Source of the DNA: Muricoccus roseus
GTDB lineage: Bacteria > Pseudomonadota > Alphaproteobacteria > Acetobacterales > Acetobacteraceae
Assembly: GCF_900141905.1 (NCBI RefSeq)
Contig: NZ_FQZF01000011.1
Span: 101,668-165,667 of the forward strand
Reading direction: 5' to 3'
DNA length: 64,000 bases
Every line of letters begins with the position of its first letter. Position 1 is the stretch's first letter. The notes under the pieces were generated by a model. The model was not told the origin of the DNA. It saw only the letters and a program-made list of their open reading frames with translations, and made no database searches. Positions 43,101 through 52,344 of this stretch are shown here, piece by piece. The position numbers and the translations under genes were made by a program.

Positions 43101-45050
43101 TCAGGCCCGCCCGGCCACCGGCGTGTTCGGCGCGTGCTCGAATTCCGGCACCAGCCGCGCCAGCCCGGCGAGGGCGAGCCGCGCCTGTCCGCTGCGCGCG
43201 GCGGAGGATACCTCGTCGATCGCGCGCCCGACCAGCGCGGCATCGGCCGTGCGGGGCGTCGCCACCAGCAGGCCGTGGAAGCCGGTCGGCCGCGGCGGTT
43301 CCTGGCCGTGGAACAGTTCCTCGAACAGCTTCTCGCCCGGCCGCAGGCCGGTGAAGCGGATTTCCACATCCACCTCCGGCTGGAGTCCCGCCAGCCGGAT
43401 CATCCGGCGCGCGAGATCCACGATCTTCACCGGCTTGCCCATGTCCAGAACGAAGATCCCGCCCTCGCGCAGCTCCCTCGGCTGGTCCTCCCGGTCCTCG
43501 GCGCCGATCACGCTGGCCTGCAGCACCAGCCCCACCGCCTCGCGCACCGTCATGAAGTAGCGGCGCATGTCCGGGTGGGTCACCGTCAGCGGCCCCCCGC
43601 GCTCCAACTGGCGCCGGAACAGCGGCACGACGGAGCCGGTGGAGCCGAGCACGTTGCCGAAGCGCACGGTCACGCAGCGCATGCCGCCGCCGCGCGCGGC
43701 GCGCGCGTCCTCGCCCTCCTGCCGCGCCTGCATGTCCAGGGCCTGGCAATACATCTCGGCCAGCCGCTTGGAGGCACCCATGACGCTGGTCGGGTTCACC
43801 GCCTTGTCGGTGGAGATGAAGACCATCGCCCGGCAGCCATTCGCCCGCGCCGCATCCGCGATCAGCCGGGTGCCGAGCGCATTCGTCAGCAGCCCCTCCA
43901 GCGGATCGTTCTCCACCATCGGCACATGCTTCAGCGCGGCCGCGTGGAAGACCAGCTCCGGCCGGATCTCCTCCATCAGCCGCCGCAGCCGCGCCTCGTC
44001 CCGCACATCCGCCAGGACCGGGCGCCGCGCCACGCCCGGATGGCTTTCCGACAGCTCCAGGTCGATCTCATAGAGCGCGAACTCGCCATGATCGAGCAGC
44101 GTCAGCGTGGAAGGACCCAGCGCCGCGATCTGGCGTGACAGCTCGCTGCCGATCGTCCCGCCCGCGCCCGTCACCAGCACGCGCCGGCCCTGGATCAGCC
44201 GCGCCATGCCTTCGCGGTCGAGCGGCACCTGCGGCCGGTCCAGCAGCTCCTCGATCGAGACGGGGCGCAGGTCCATCCGGCGCACCGCCTGCGGGCGCGC
44301 GGCGGCGGGGTCCAGCGCCGTGGGCCGTGGCGCGCGGCGCACCGGCACGCCATGGCGGTCCGCCGCGTCCAGCAGCGATTCCAGCGCGGCACCGGACAGC
44401 GCGGGGTCGGCCAGCACCAGCAGCGCCGGGAGCCGTCCCTCCGCGCGCAGCGCATCCAGCACCGCGCCCGCCTCCTCCACCGCGCCCAGGATGGGCACGC
44501 CGAGGATCCGCCGCCCCCGCTGCCGCGCGCGCGGCGCGAGGATGCCCTCCACCCGGTAGCCCGGGGCGCGCTGCGCGATGAGGGCGCGGATGAACAGATC
44601 CGCCGCATCGCCGCCGCCGGCCAGCAGCACGGGCTGGGCCGGCACGTCCGAAACCGGCCCCACCCGATGCGCGGAGCGCAGGCGCCCCAGCAGGCGCGCC
44701 CCGCCGGTCAGCGCGGCCATCACCCCGGCATGCAGCAGCGGAAAAGCCCCATTGGGCGGCCGCCAGGCGCCGGTAGCGAGCAGGCCCAGCCAGAACAGCC
44801 CCGCCGCCAGGGCGGTGGCCCCCACCACCGGCAGCAGGTCGGGCAGCCCGACATAGCGCCAGTATTGCCGGGGCAGCCGCAGGGGCAGCGCCGCCGCCGC
44901 AAAGGCCAGCAGGGAGCCCGCGAGCCCGCCGACCCACCACCCCAGGGGCGGCCACTGACCCGGTGCGGCCAGCCAAAGCGCCGCCGGCAGGGCCAGCGCC
45001 GCCAGCGCGAGGTCCAGGCCAAGATTCAGGAGAATGCGCTGTGGCGCCAT
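43101..45050 (-). CDS. Membrane nucleotide-sugar 4,6-dehydratase (CapD/WbpM type)
   Basis: A 649-residue enzyme with four N-terminal membrane helices (within residues 1-130), a CoA-binding-like Rossmann domain, and a catalytic SDR domain with GAGGTIGSELSRQ. The active-site segment STDKAVNPTSVMGASKR has methionine where short relatives have tyrosine, the Ser-Met-Lys arrangement known from WbpM. It should convert UDP-GlcNAc to a 4-keto-6-deoxy sugar. One of a minus-strand run of polysaccharide genes, 10 bp after the glycosyltransferase. Confidence 0.92.
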   Translation of the reverse strand: MAPQRILLNLGLDLALAALALPAALWLAAPGQWPPLGWWVGGLAGSLLAFAAAALPLRLPRQYWRYVGLPDLLPVVGATALAAGLFWLGLLATGAWRPPNGAFPLLHAGVMAALTGGARLLGRLRSAHRVGPVSDVPAQPVLLAGGGDAADLFIRALIAQRAPGYRVEGILAPRARQRGRRILGVPILGAVEEAGAVLDALRAEGRLPALLVLADPALSGAALESLLDAADRHGVPVRRAPRPTALDPAAARPQAVRRMDLRPVSIEELLDRPQVPLDREGMARLIQGRRVLVTGAGGTIGSELSRQIAALGPSTLTLLDHGEFALYEIDLELSESHPGVARRPVLADVRDEARLRRLMEEIRPELVFHAAALKHVPMVENDPLEGLLTNALGTRLIADAARANGCRAMVFISTDKAVNPTSVMGASKRLAEMYCQALDMQARQEGEDARAARGGGMRCVTVRFGNVLGSTGSVVPLFRRQLERGGPLTVTHPDMRRYFMTVREAVGLVLQASVIGAEDREDQPRELREGGIFVLDMGKPVKIVDLARRMIRLAGLQPEVDVEIRFTGLRPGEKLFEELFHGQEPPRPTGFHGLLVATPRTADAALVGRAIDEVSSAARSGQARLALAGLARLVPEFEHAPNTPVAGRA

Positions 45051-45060
45051 GGCGCCCCCC

Positions 45061-47373
45061 TTAGCGGCCCTCGGCCGGCTGCGCCACTCCCGCGGGTTGC
45101 GGCGCAGCCATGGCCTGCAGCAGGCGCCATTCCGGCGGCACCGGATCGGGCGCCCGCCGGTCTGCCAGGCGCAGCCCCGCCTCCACCAGCGGCACGTCGG
45201 AGGCGATGGGCGGCAGCGCCGGCGCCTCCGCCACCGCCGCCGCGTCGCGCGCGAGCAGGGCGGCGACCGAAGCCGGCAGCCCCCGGCCGCCGGAGAGACC
45301 GGCCTCCGAGAGCAGCCGCGGCGCGCCCGTCTCCGGCGCGCCTCTCTCCGGCGCAGCCGGAATGGCCCGGCCCGTCAGCTCGGAGAGAACGGGTTCAGGC
45401 GGCTTCGGCACGGGCCTGGGGGTGTCAGGCGGCGGGGAAGGCGCCTCGGAGGCCTCCCGCATCCCGGCCAGAAGGGAGAAGACGGGCTCGGCCGGGGCGG
45501 CCGGCCGCGGCACGGGGGGCGCACCAGCCCGCAGCGCCTGCACCATGGACCCCAGCGCCGCCGATGGCGTGGGCGCGCTTGCCATCGGCAGCACACCCGG
45601 CACCGCCTCCGGCATGGGCCCGAGCACCTGGGAAGGCGGCGGCAATTCGCCGGGCAGCAGGACCGGCGACGGCCCGGGCGCCGGCTCGGCCTCCTGGCGC
45701 GCGAGCAGCGCGGCGAGCACGGGCGGAACTTCCTGCGCCGCGCCCAGCGCCGCATCCAGCAGCAGCCGCGGCGCGGCCTCTCCCGTCAGTCCGGCTGGCT
45801 CGGGCGAAGGGGAATGAGGCCGCGCCCCGCGGATCGCCGCGGACAGGTGGGCGAAGGCGTCCGCTGCGCTGGGAGCCGGAGCCTGCATGGGAGCGGGACG
45901 GGGCGCCGGGATCACTGGCGGCGCGACGCGCTCCGCCGGACGAGCCGCCACCGGCGCTGGGACGGGCGCTGGAGCTGGCGCTGGGACTGGCTCGGGCGCC
46001 TGGGCGGGCATGGGCTGCACCGGCGCCGGCGGTGTGGGCGAAAGCTGGACCGGCGCGGAATGGACCGGCTCCGGCACCGAGGGGCCGGGCGCGGCGGACG
46101 GCTCAGGCACCGCCTCGGCGGCTGGCTGGCCCGGGGCAGCGGCCATGGGCGCCACGTCGCGCGGCCGCTCGGCCTGGGGCAGCGGTGCCAGTTCCTGATA
46201 CAGCCGGATCAGCCGCTCGGCTTCGCCCGCCCAGCCGAAGCGGCCCAGCGCGGCGGCACGGCCGGCGGCGCCCATCTCGGCCCGCAGATGCGGGTCGGCC
46301 AGGGCGCGCACCGCCTCGGCCACGGTGTCCGGGTCGGCGGTGTCCACCAGCACGCCGCAGCCGGTGTCCCGCACCACCGCCGCGACCTCCTCGGCGAAGT
46401 CCGGCACGATGATGGGCAGGCCGGCCAGCATGCAGTCGAACAGCTTGTGCGGCAGCGCCAGCCGGTGGTTCTCGACGCCGGGCTGGAACAGCACCAGGCC
46501 GATATCCGCCTCGGCCGCCCGCTGCACCGCCGCCTCGTGCGGCAACCAGCCATGGCGCTCCACGGCGCCCGCCAGCCCCAGCCGCTTCGCCTCGGAGAGG
46601 AAGTCGGTCTCCGACGCATCGGTGAAGCGCCCGATCAGTGAAAGCCGCGTGCCCTCCGGGCAGCGCGCCAGGGCGCGCAGCATCTCGAAGGCCCCGCGCT
46701 CGCGCGTCAGCGCGCCGAGATGCGTCAGCGTCACCGGCCCATGGCGATGCGCGCGCGGCTCCACCGGCACCGCCGCCGCATAGTTGCGGACCGGCACCAC
46801 CTCCGCCTCGGGGAAGGCATCCTCCAGCCCGTCCTTCGCCACCACCACCGCATCGGCCCGCGCCGCCATCCACCGGCAAGCCGCGCGCACGGCCTTGCGG
46901 CCCAGGCCACGGAACAGGCCCGGCAACCTGGCATCCAGCCGCGAGGGATAGTGCTCGTGCACGTCGAGCACGACGGCCGCGCCGGTCTGCCGCGCGGCCA
47001 GGATGGCAGCGTACCAACTGTCAGGCTCATGCGCGTGGATCACGTCCGGCTTCAGCCGCGCCGCGCGCTTCGCCAACGCCCGCGCCGCGCGCAGGCGGCC
47101 GATCCAGCCGCTCGGCCGGGGATAGGTGACGATCTCGACGCCCGCCTGGCTCTGCGGCACGTCGCGCGCGCCCCGCAGCGGCGCGGGGGCGAGATGCGTC
47201 ACGCGCCAGCCCGCCTCGGCCAGCGCCGCGCCTTCCTTGCCGACGATGCGAAGATCGGTCGGCGGATGCGCGGCCGAGAGCATCAGCACCAGCGGCGCCT
47301 CGCGCGCCGCGGTCCGCTTCAGCGCGGCCGACTTCGCCGAGGGCTCCGGCCCTCCCCTCCGCGCGCCGCTCAT
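45061..47373 (-). CDS. Glycosyltransferase family 4 with long Pro/Ala-rich C-terminal extension
   Basis: A 770-residue protein. Residues about 25-390 form a GT-B glycosyltransferase: VLMLSAAHPPTDLRIVGKEG, DVIHAHEPDSWYAA, and the donor site FQPGVENHRLALPHKLFDCM. The following about 370 residues are rich in Pro, Ala and Glu with short helical patches (SVAALLARDA, PPVLAALLARQ) and look disordered. It should add a sugar to the polysaccharide at the cytoplasmic face. ATGA overlap with the 2-epimerase gene upstream. Confidence 0.88.
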   Translation of the reverse strand: MSGARRGGPEPSAKSAALKRTAAREAPLVLMLSAAHPPTDLRIVGKEGAALAEAGWRVTHLAPAPLRGARDVPQSQAGVEIVTYPRPSGWIGRLRAARALAKRAARLKPDVIHAHEPDSWYAAILAARQTGAAVVLDVHEHYPSRLDARLPGLFRGLGRKAVRAACRWMAARADAVVVAKDGLEDAFPEAEVVPVRNYAAAVPVEPRAHRHGPVTLTHLGALTRERGAFEMLRALARCPEGTRLSLIGRFTDASETDFLSEAKRLGLAGAVERHGWLPHEAAVQRAAEADIGLVLFQPGVENHRLALPHKLFDCMLAGLPIIVPDFAEEVAAVVRDTGCGVLVDTADPDTVAEAVRALADPHLRAEMGAAGRAAALGRFGWAGEAERLIRLYQELAPLPQAERPRDVAPMAAAPGQPAAEAVPEPSAAPGPSVPEPVHSAPVQLSPTPPAPVQPMPAQAPEPVPAPAPAPVPAPVAARPAERVAPPVIPAPRPAPMQAPAPSAADAFAHLSAAIRGARPHSPSPEPAGLTGEAAPRLLLDAALGAAQEVPPVLAALLARQEAEPAPGPSPVLLPGELPPPSQVLGPMPEAVPGVLPMASAPTPSAALGSMVQALRAGAPPVPRPAAPAEPVFSLLAGMREASEAPSPPPDTPRPVPKPPEPVLSELTGRAIPAAPERGAPETGAPRLLSEAGLSGGRGLPASVAALLARDAAAVAEAPALPPIASDVPLVEAGLRLADRRAPDPVPPEWRLLQAMAAPQPAGVAQPAEGR

Positions 47374-48479
47374 GCCGCGACCTCCCGATGCGCGGCGCCG
47401 AGCCGCTCCGCCAGATGCGCCACCATGCGCGCGCCCGCCTGCCCGTCCCATAGCGGGATCGGCCGCGCGCGCGGCCATTCGCCCGCCAGCACCGCGCCCA
47501 CCGCCTCCGCCAGCCGCGCGGGCGGCACGAGCCGGTTCGTGCCCGCCTCCAGCGTCACGGGCCGCTCCGTCGAAGGACGCAGCGTGAGGCAGGGAAGATC
47601 GAGCGCCCAGGCCTCTTCCTGCACGCCACCACTGTCGGTTGCGACAAGGCGCGCACTTGCAATCAAGCCAAGGAAATCAAGGTATCCGAGCGGCTGAAGG
47701 GGCATGACGCCTTCTGGCACGGTAAGGCCGAATTCCGAAAGGCGTTGGGCCGTGCGCGGATGAACCGGCCAGGCGAGCGGCAGCTTCCGTGTCGCCGACG
47801 CAACGGCCTGGAGCAACGCGCGCAGCGCATCCGGGCTGTCCACATTCGCGGGCCGGTGCAGCGTCAGCACGCCATAGCCGCCGGGGATGAGTCTCGCCGG
47901 CAGGGCCCGCGCGCGCGCCGCGGGCAGGGCACGGCGCAGGCTGTCGATCATCGCATTCCCGACGGCCCGCACGGCCCGCGGATCATGCCCCTCCGCCAGC
48001 AGCCGCGCCGCCGCCGCCTCGTCCGGCGCCCAGAGCAGCGTGCTCACCGCATCCACCGCGCGGCGGTTGATCTCCTCCGGCATGTCGAGGTCGCCGCAGC
48101 GCAGCCCGGCCTCGAGATGCGCGACGGGAATGCCGAGCTTGCGCGCGGCCAGCGTCGCCGCCAGCGTGCCGTCCACGTCGCCGGCCACCACCACCATCGC
48201 CGGCCGGCGCATGGCCCACAGCTCGGCGCAGGCCATCATCGTGCGCCCGGTCAGCGCCGCATGTCCCCCGCCCGAGATGCCGAGCGACACATCCGGCGGC
48301 GCGAGGCCGAGATCGGCCAGGTGCCCGCCGAACATCGCCGTGTCATGATGCTGGCCGGTATGCACGAGAACCGGCGCGCAGATGGCCGGCGCCTCGGCCA
48401 GCGCGTGCAGCAGCGCGGCCAGCTTCGGCAGGTTCGGCCGCGCCGCGGCGATGAGGTGCAGTTCAGGAAGCAAGCGCAC
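47370..48479 (-). CDS. wecB: UDP-N-acetylglucosamine 2-epimerase (non-hydrolysing)
   Basis: A 369-residue GT-B-fold enzyme that interconverts UDP-GlcNAc and UDP-ManNAc. It starts LHLIAAARPNLPKLAALL and has VVVAGDVDGTLAATLAARK, VAHLEAGLRCGDLDMPEE, GVLTLHRPANVDSPDAL and ATDSGGVQEEAWAL. The start is probably GTG at 48477-48479, which overlaps the 3' end of the glycosyltransferase gene by 17 bp; no ATG fits. It feeds the dehydrogenase at 41.4-42.7 kb. Confidence 0.92.
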   Translation of the reverse strand: MRLLPELHLIAAARPNLPKLAALLHALAEAPAICAPVLVHTGQHHDTAMFGGHLADLGLAPPDVSLGISGGGHAALTGRTMMACAELWAMRRPAMVVVAGDVDGTLAATLAARKLGIPVAHLEAGLRCGDLDMPEEINRRAVDAVSTLLWAPDEAAAARLLAEGHDPRAVRAVGNAMIDSLRRALPAARARALPARLIPGGYGVLTLHRPANVDSPDALRALLQAVASATRKLPLAWPVHPRTAQRLSEFGLTVPEGVMPLQPLGYLDFLGLIASARLVATDSGGVQEEAWALDLPCLTLRPSTERPVTLEAGTNRLVPPARLAEAVGAVLAGEWPRARPIPLWDGQAGARMVAHLAERLGAAHREVAA

Positions 48480-49572
48480 CTGCCCCGGCCGCGCGGCGCC
48501 GCATCGCGGAAGCCTGCGCAGCCTCCAGCACGTCGCAGAAGCGCGACGCATGCAGCCGCCGGTCCCAGAGCCGCACCGCGCGTTCCCGCGCCGCCCGGCC
48601 CATCGCATCGCGGCGGGCCGGCCCCGCGACGAGCGCCGCCAGGGCTCCGGCCAGGCCCTGCGCATCGCCCGGCACCACGGCGATGCCGCAGGCCTCCCCC
48701 GCCGCGCCGGCCTCGATCAGCCGCGCGGCGCGCCCCGGCGCGTTCGTCACCACCGCCAACCCGGCGGCAAGGTAGTCCATTAGCTTGTTCGGCGCGGTCC
48801 ATTCCGCGAAAGCCGGGATGGGCGCGAGGAGATGCAGCCCGATCCCCGCGCCCGAAAGCAGCCCGGCCAGCCGCGTCTTCGGCAACGGGTCGAGGAAGGT
48901 GACGTTCCGCAGCGCCCGGCGGTTCGCCTCCTCCATCAGCCGCGCGCGCTCGCCGCCCTCGCCCACCAGCACCAGCCGCACTCGACGCTCCCCACCGTTG
49001 CGAAGGGCCGTCGCGGCCTCGATCGCGGCATCCAGCCCGTTCGCCCGCCCATGCGCGCCGGCATAGACGGCCAGCACCTCCCAGGAGGCCGCCTCGGGCG
49101 GCCGCCAGGGGGCGACATGCGGCCCGAACAGGTCCAGGTCGCAGCCATTGGGCACCACATGCACCCGCGCCGGATCGGCGCCGCGCGCGACCGCCGTCTC
49201 CGCCATCCCCTCCGTCAACCCGATCACGGCCTCGGCCCGGCGGCAGGCGGCATTCGCCAGCGCCTCCATCCCGGCCAGCACCGGCCCCGGCACCCCGCCG
49301 CCCAGATGCGCCTCGGACAGGGCGCGCGGCAGCTCCGGCCAGGGATCCCGGATCTCGAAGACGAAGGGAACGCCGCGCAGCCGCCGCGCCGCCAAGGCCG
49401 GCAGCGCGACCGTCAGCGGGGTGGAGGAGGCGAGCAGCAGGTCGAAGCCGCCGCCCAGCCCCAGCCGCGCCGCCTGCCAGGCGAAGCGCAGGAAGGCGCC
49501 CGAGCGCGCGCCGAGGCCCTGCGCGTTGCCGCAGGGGCTATACGACTGTGCCCGCTTCGCCGTTGAAATCAC
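48463..49572 (-). CDS. Glycosyltransferase family 4, apparently 5'-truncated at the prophage junction
   Basis: At most 369 residues of a WbuB-like GT4. The sequence starts abruptly at VISTAKRAQSY, normally well inside the N-terminal domain, and continues with FLRFAWQAARL, FVFEIRDPWPELP, HVVPNGCDLDLF, LVLVGEGGERARL and EWTAPNKLMDYLAAG. The usual first strand and glycine-rich loop (about 60-80 residues) are missing. A TAA stop lies two codons upstream of the GTG at 49572 and there is no ribosome site, so the gene is probably interrupted by the neighbouring prophage. The donor-binding half is intact. Confidence 0.72.
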   Translation of the reverse strand: MISTAKRAQSYSPCGNAQGLGARSGAFLRFAWQAARLGLGGGFDLLLASSTPLTVALPALAARRLRGVPFVFEIRDPWPELPRALSEAHLGGGVPGPVLAGMEALANAACRRAEAVIGLTEGMAETAVARGADPARVHVVPNGCDLDLFGPHVAPWRPPEAASWEVLAVYAGAHGRANGLDAAIEAATALRNGGERRVRLVLVGEGGERARLMEEANRRALRNVTFLDPLPKTRLAGLLSGAGIGLHLLAPIPAFAEWTAPNKLMDYLAAGLAVVTNAPGRAARLIEAGAAGEACGIAVVPGDAQGLAGALAALVAGPARRDAMGRAARERAVRLWDRRLHASRFCDVLEAAQASAMRRRAAGAGALAS

Positions 49573-49754
49573 ATCCTGTTATCCCGCCGCCACCGCCGAT
49601 ATACCCGGCCATCTACCCGGTTAGCGCGCTGGCTTCATCATGGCTGACCTGGGCGGCTTCACAACCCTCCGGATCGACAATCAAACTGGAACACAAAGGG
49701 AACGCCACCTATATTAGGCAACCCTCACTCGCCACACCCACAGAGGACCCGACC

Positions 49755-50090
49755 ATGGCCAAGCAGCCCCAGCGCCCGTCCGTCCAGCAGGAGGTCGCGC
49801 AGCGCATCACCCGCCTGATGCAGAAGAACCCCACCCCCGGCCGCATGACGATCGAGGTCGAGAACATCATCGCCGGCCTGCGGGAGCAGGGCGACGAGGA
49901 GCAGGTCCGCGGCTGGCTGGAGGAGATGCGGGACGGCTTCGCCGAGGCGGCCGAGCAGGCGGCCGAGGCGATCGATGAGGTGGAGGTCACGAAGAAGGCC
50001 GAGCGCCGGATGGCCGAGAATGCCGCCGCCTGCATGGCCGCGATCCGTGACGCCTTCGGCCGGGCGCTGGCGGAGCCGGTGGCGGCCTGA
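49755..50090 (+). CDS. Hypothetical prophage protein, helical
   Basis: A 111-residue cytoplasmic protein rich in Glu, Gln and Ala, almost entirely helical (for example EQVRGWLEEMRDGFAEAAEQ). A TATATT hexamer at 49710-49715 may be its -10 element. It is the first gene inside the prophage end and reads away from the junction, opposite to the phage late genes. No family recognised. Confidence 0.65.
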   Translation: MAKQPQRPSVQQEVAQRITRLMQKNPTPGRMTIEVENIIAGLREQGDEEQVRGWLEEMRDGFAEAAEQAAEAIDEVEVTKKAERRMAENAAACMAAIRDAFGRALAEPVAA

Positions 50091-50115
50091 CTTCCTTCAC
50101 GACCGACCGCTGCCG

Positions 50116-50421
50116 ATGCCCGCCAACGCCCTGGCGGCCGATGACCTTGGGTGGCCCCGCGACCACCTGAGCGCAGCCGGGCTCGCCTACCGGGCAGCCC
50201 GCGGCGAGGGCCAGGACCAGCTCACATGCCTGGCCAGGGCCGAGGCTGCCTATCTAGCGGCGGGTGGTGACGTGCGGGACGCGAGCGCCGCCGTGCTGGC
50301 CATGCTCCGCTACCTGGGATGGGCGCACGGGGAGTGGCTCTTCGGCCCGGCCCAGGATTGGATGGACCGCCACCGCGCCGAGGTGCCAGCCCATCCTGGC
50401 CCATTCGAGCCGCCCCCGTGA
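50116..50421 (+). CDS. Hypothetical prophage protein
   Basis: A 101-residue protein with an alanine-rich helical pattern (LSAAGLAYRAARGEGQDQL, ARAEAAYLAAGGD) ending in a tryptophan-rich segment (LGWAHGEWLFGPAQDWMD). It is 25 bp after the preceding gene. Its stop codon directly abuts the stop of the convergent methylase gene. Function unknown. Confidence 0.6.
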   Translation: MPANALAADDLGWPRDHLSAAGLAYRAARGEGQDQLTCLARAEAAYLAAGGDVRDASAAVLAMLRYLGWAHGEWLFGPAQDWMDRHRAEVPAHPGPFEPPP

Positions 50422-51210
50422 TCAGGCGGGGGCGCTGATCAGCAGTTCCCCCCGCTTGCCTCCGCCGCCGTGCTTTGCGCCCACCGTGTAGGTGACGGGC
50501 AGCTCCTCGAAGGAGAAGCCCGAGAAGGTCTCCCGCACCTCCGGCGTGTCGTTCAGCGACAGCAGGAAGCGTCCCTTCAGCCCGCCCAGGATCTCCGCCA
50601 GGCGGGCGAAGTCCTCCCGGCTGAACATGCCCGCCCCATAGTCGCCCTCGCACCCGAAGTATGGCGGGTCGAGATAGAACAGGGTGCCCGGCCGGTCGTA
50701 CCGCGCCAGGAAGGCGGCATAGGGCAGGCACTCGATCACCACGCCGGCCAGGCGCTCATGGATGGCCTCCAGCTGCGGCCCCAGCTTGTTCACGTCGAAG
50801 CGCGCCGAGGTGCGTGGATCCACGCCGAAGCTGCGGCCTGCCACCTTGCCGCCGAAGGTGAGGCGCTGGAGGTAGAGGAACCGGGCAGCCCGCTCCAGAT
50901 CGGTCAGGGTGTCCGCATTGGCCGCGTTGAGCCGATCCCATTCGGCCCGGCTGGTGATCTGCCAACGCAGGGTGTCCATCAGCTGGACGTAGTGCCGCTG
51001 GAGGATGCGGAAGAGGTTGGCGACGTCGCGGGAGAAGTCGTTGACGACCTCCACCGGCGCGGGGCTCTGGCGGCGCAGGAAGATGCCGCCCATGCCCACG
51101 AAGGGCTCCGCATAGGTGCGGTGGGGAATGGCCTCGATCCGGGCGATCACCCGGCGCGCGAGGTTGCGCTTCCCGCCGAGGTAAGGGGCGGGGGTTGGGC
51201 TTGTCAGCAT
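50422..51210 (-). CDS. Phage DNA adenine methyltransferase (D12 class)
   Basis: A 262-residue Dam-like N6-adenine methylase. The S-adenosylmethionine motif is APYLGGKRNLARRV and FVGMGGIFLRR, with the catalytic DPPYFGCEGDY. The start at MLTSPTPAPYLGGK fits the family; the frame remains open upstream without conserved sequence. In prophages such genes protect phage DNA from restriction or alter host methylation. Opposite strand to its neighbours on both sides. Confidence 0.93.
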   Translation of the reverse strand: MLTSPTPAPYLGGKRNLARRVIARIEAIPHRTYAEPFVGMGGIFLRRQSPAPVEVVNDFSRDVANLFRILQRHYVQLMDTLRWQITSRAEWDRLNAANADTLTDLERAARFLYLQRLTFGGKVAGRSFGVDPRTSARFDVNKLGPQLEAIHERLAGVVIECLPYAAFLARYDRPGTLFYLDPPYFGCEGDYGAGMFSREDFARLAEILGGLKGRFLLSLNDTPEVRETFSGFSFEELPVTYTVGAKHGGGGKRGELLISAPA

Positions 51211-51436
51211 TGGTGATGACAACTCTACTGGCCCCGCCTCCGGCCGGAGGTAGCGGGGCGGTTCATCCGTGCATGGCTTAACCCCATGCGGCTCGGGCTG
51301 GTGCAAACAGCCTGGGCCCCCGCGCCGCTCCGGCGGCACGGCGGAACGCTCAAGAATGAGGAATGAAGTGAAGTATTTCGCGAACTTCCAGCACATGGCC
51401 GCAAGAGATGCGCGCCCGCGGGATGAGGGCGACACC

Positions 51437-51655
51437 ATGCCGGTCGCCTTCACGGAGCAGCAGTTTGGCCTGCTCCCGTCCGTTGGCGACTATGTAAGTA
51501 TTCAGAATGCAGAAACTGGCGCCAGCTTCTCGGGGAAAGTGCAGAGCAGGCTGTTCAGCTATATCCAACCCCAAGGAAACAGTGACGCTCACTGCCTCAT
51601 CAATATTGTCGTTGCGGATACCGACGACGATTGGGGGCTGCTGATCAAGGAGTAA
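51437..51655 (+). CDS. Hypothetical small prophage protein
   Basis: A 72-residue protein (MPVAFTEQQFGLLPSVGDYV...) that reads like a small beta-barrel with acidic end (VADTDDDWGLLIKE). The GAGGG site 6 nt before this ATG supports it; an earlier in-frame ATG at 51356 would add 27 residues. The base composition is less GC-rich than the surroundings, suggesting a recently acquired accessory gene. Confidence 0.5.
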   Translation: MPVAFTEQQFGLLPSVGDYVSIQNAETGASFSGKVQSRLFSYIQPQGNSDAHCLINIVVADTDDDWGLLIKE

Positions 51656-52253
51656 TCAGGGCAGCCCCGTCTCGCACAGCTCCCGCTCCGCGGCCCGGCG
51701 CTGCGGCATCCACAGCGAGTGCAGGGCTCCTGACGATGCACGCCGACGGCCAGAAGCCCGTGTGGCCTGTGCCCCGCACCGAGCTTGCTGGGCCCATAGT
51801 AGGACGGTACAAGCCCGTCATGGCGGATAACGAACCGGTGATCACGGCAGGCGACCAAGAGATTGCAGCCCTGGTGGATCAGCTCGTCATTGTCGCGGAG
51901 ATGGTCCGGGAGGCTGCTACTACCTCCCCCTCGTTCCGCAAGTGCCCCCGGCTAGGTGGACGGATCGGGAGATAGTAGGCCCAGCCTACGTTCGGCTGAT
52001 CCACGCCCAGCAACGCCGCCAGGTCCGTATAGAGCAGCAGACGGGCGATGGCGCAGGCCAGAGCGTCTTTCTGCTCCAGGGCCGGATAGACGCGTCCGCA
52101 TAATCTCATAGCCGCGAAAGGGGAGCCGTGGCTGCGTCGTACAGGGGAGCGGCCCCAGGGGGACGGACTTGCGGAACCCGCCTCCGGGTTCACCACGGGC
52201 GTGCGGTGCAGCAACGAACACGATGCCGCCGGGTTGCACCAGATGCACCGAGG
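51656..52253. other. Prophage stretch without a confident gene
   Basis: About 600 bp between the small plus-strand gene and the lysis operon. Two overlapping candidate reading frames are seen: a plus-strand one ending at 51975 (possible starts 51736 or 51820) and a minus-strand one from 52109 to 51879 (76 residues, containing LLLYTDLAALLGVDQPNVGW). Neither has a clear ribosome site or family, and they overlap, so at most one is real. Confidence 0.4.
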
Positions 52254-52287
52254 GGCCGGGCGGGGCGCTCCTCCGCCCCGCCCGGCC
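52254..52287 (-). terminator. Strong hairpin closing the phage lysis operon
   Basis: A perfect 14-bp stem GGCCGGGCGGGGCG / CGCCCCGCCCGGCC with a 6-nt loop CTCCTC, 58 bp downstream of the minus-strand endolysin stop. There is no U-tract, but its strength and place suggest transcription termination. Confidence 0.6.
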
Positions 52288-52344
52288 TGACCTTCTTCCC
52301 GAAGTAAGGAGCAGCGGGATCCGGCTCCGGCAAGCGTGCCAGGG

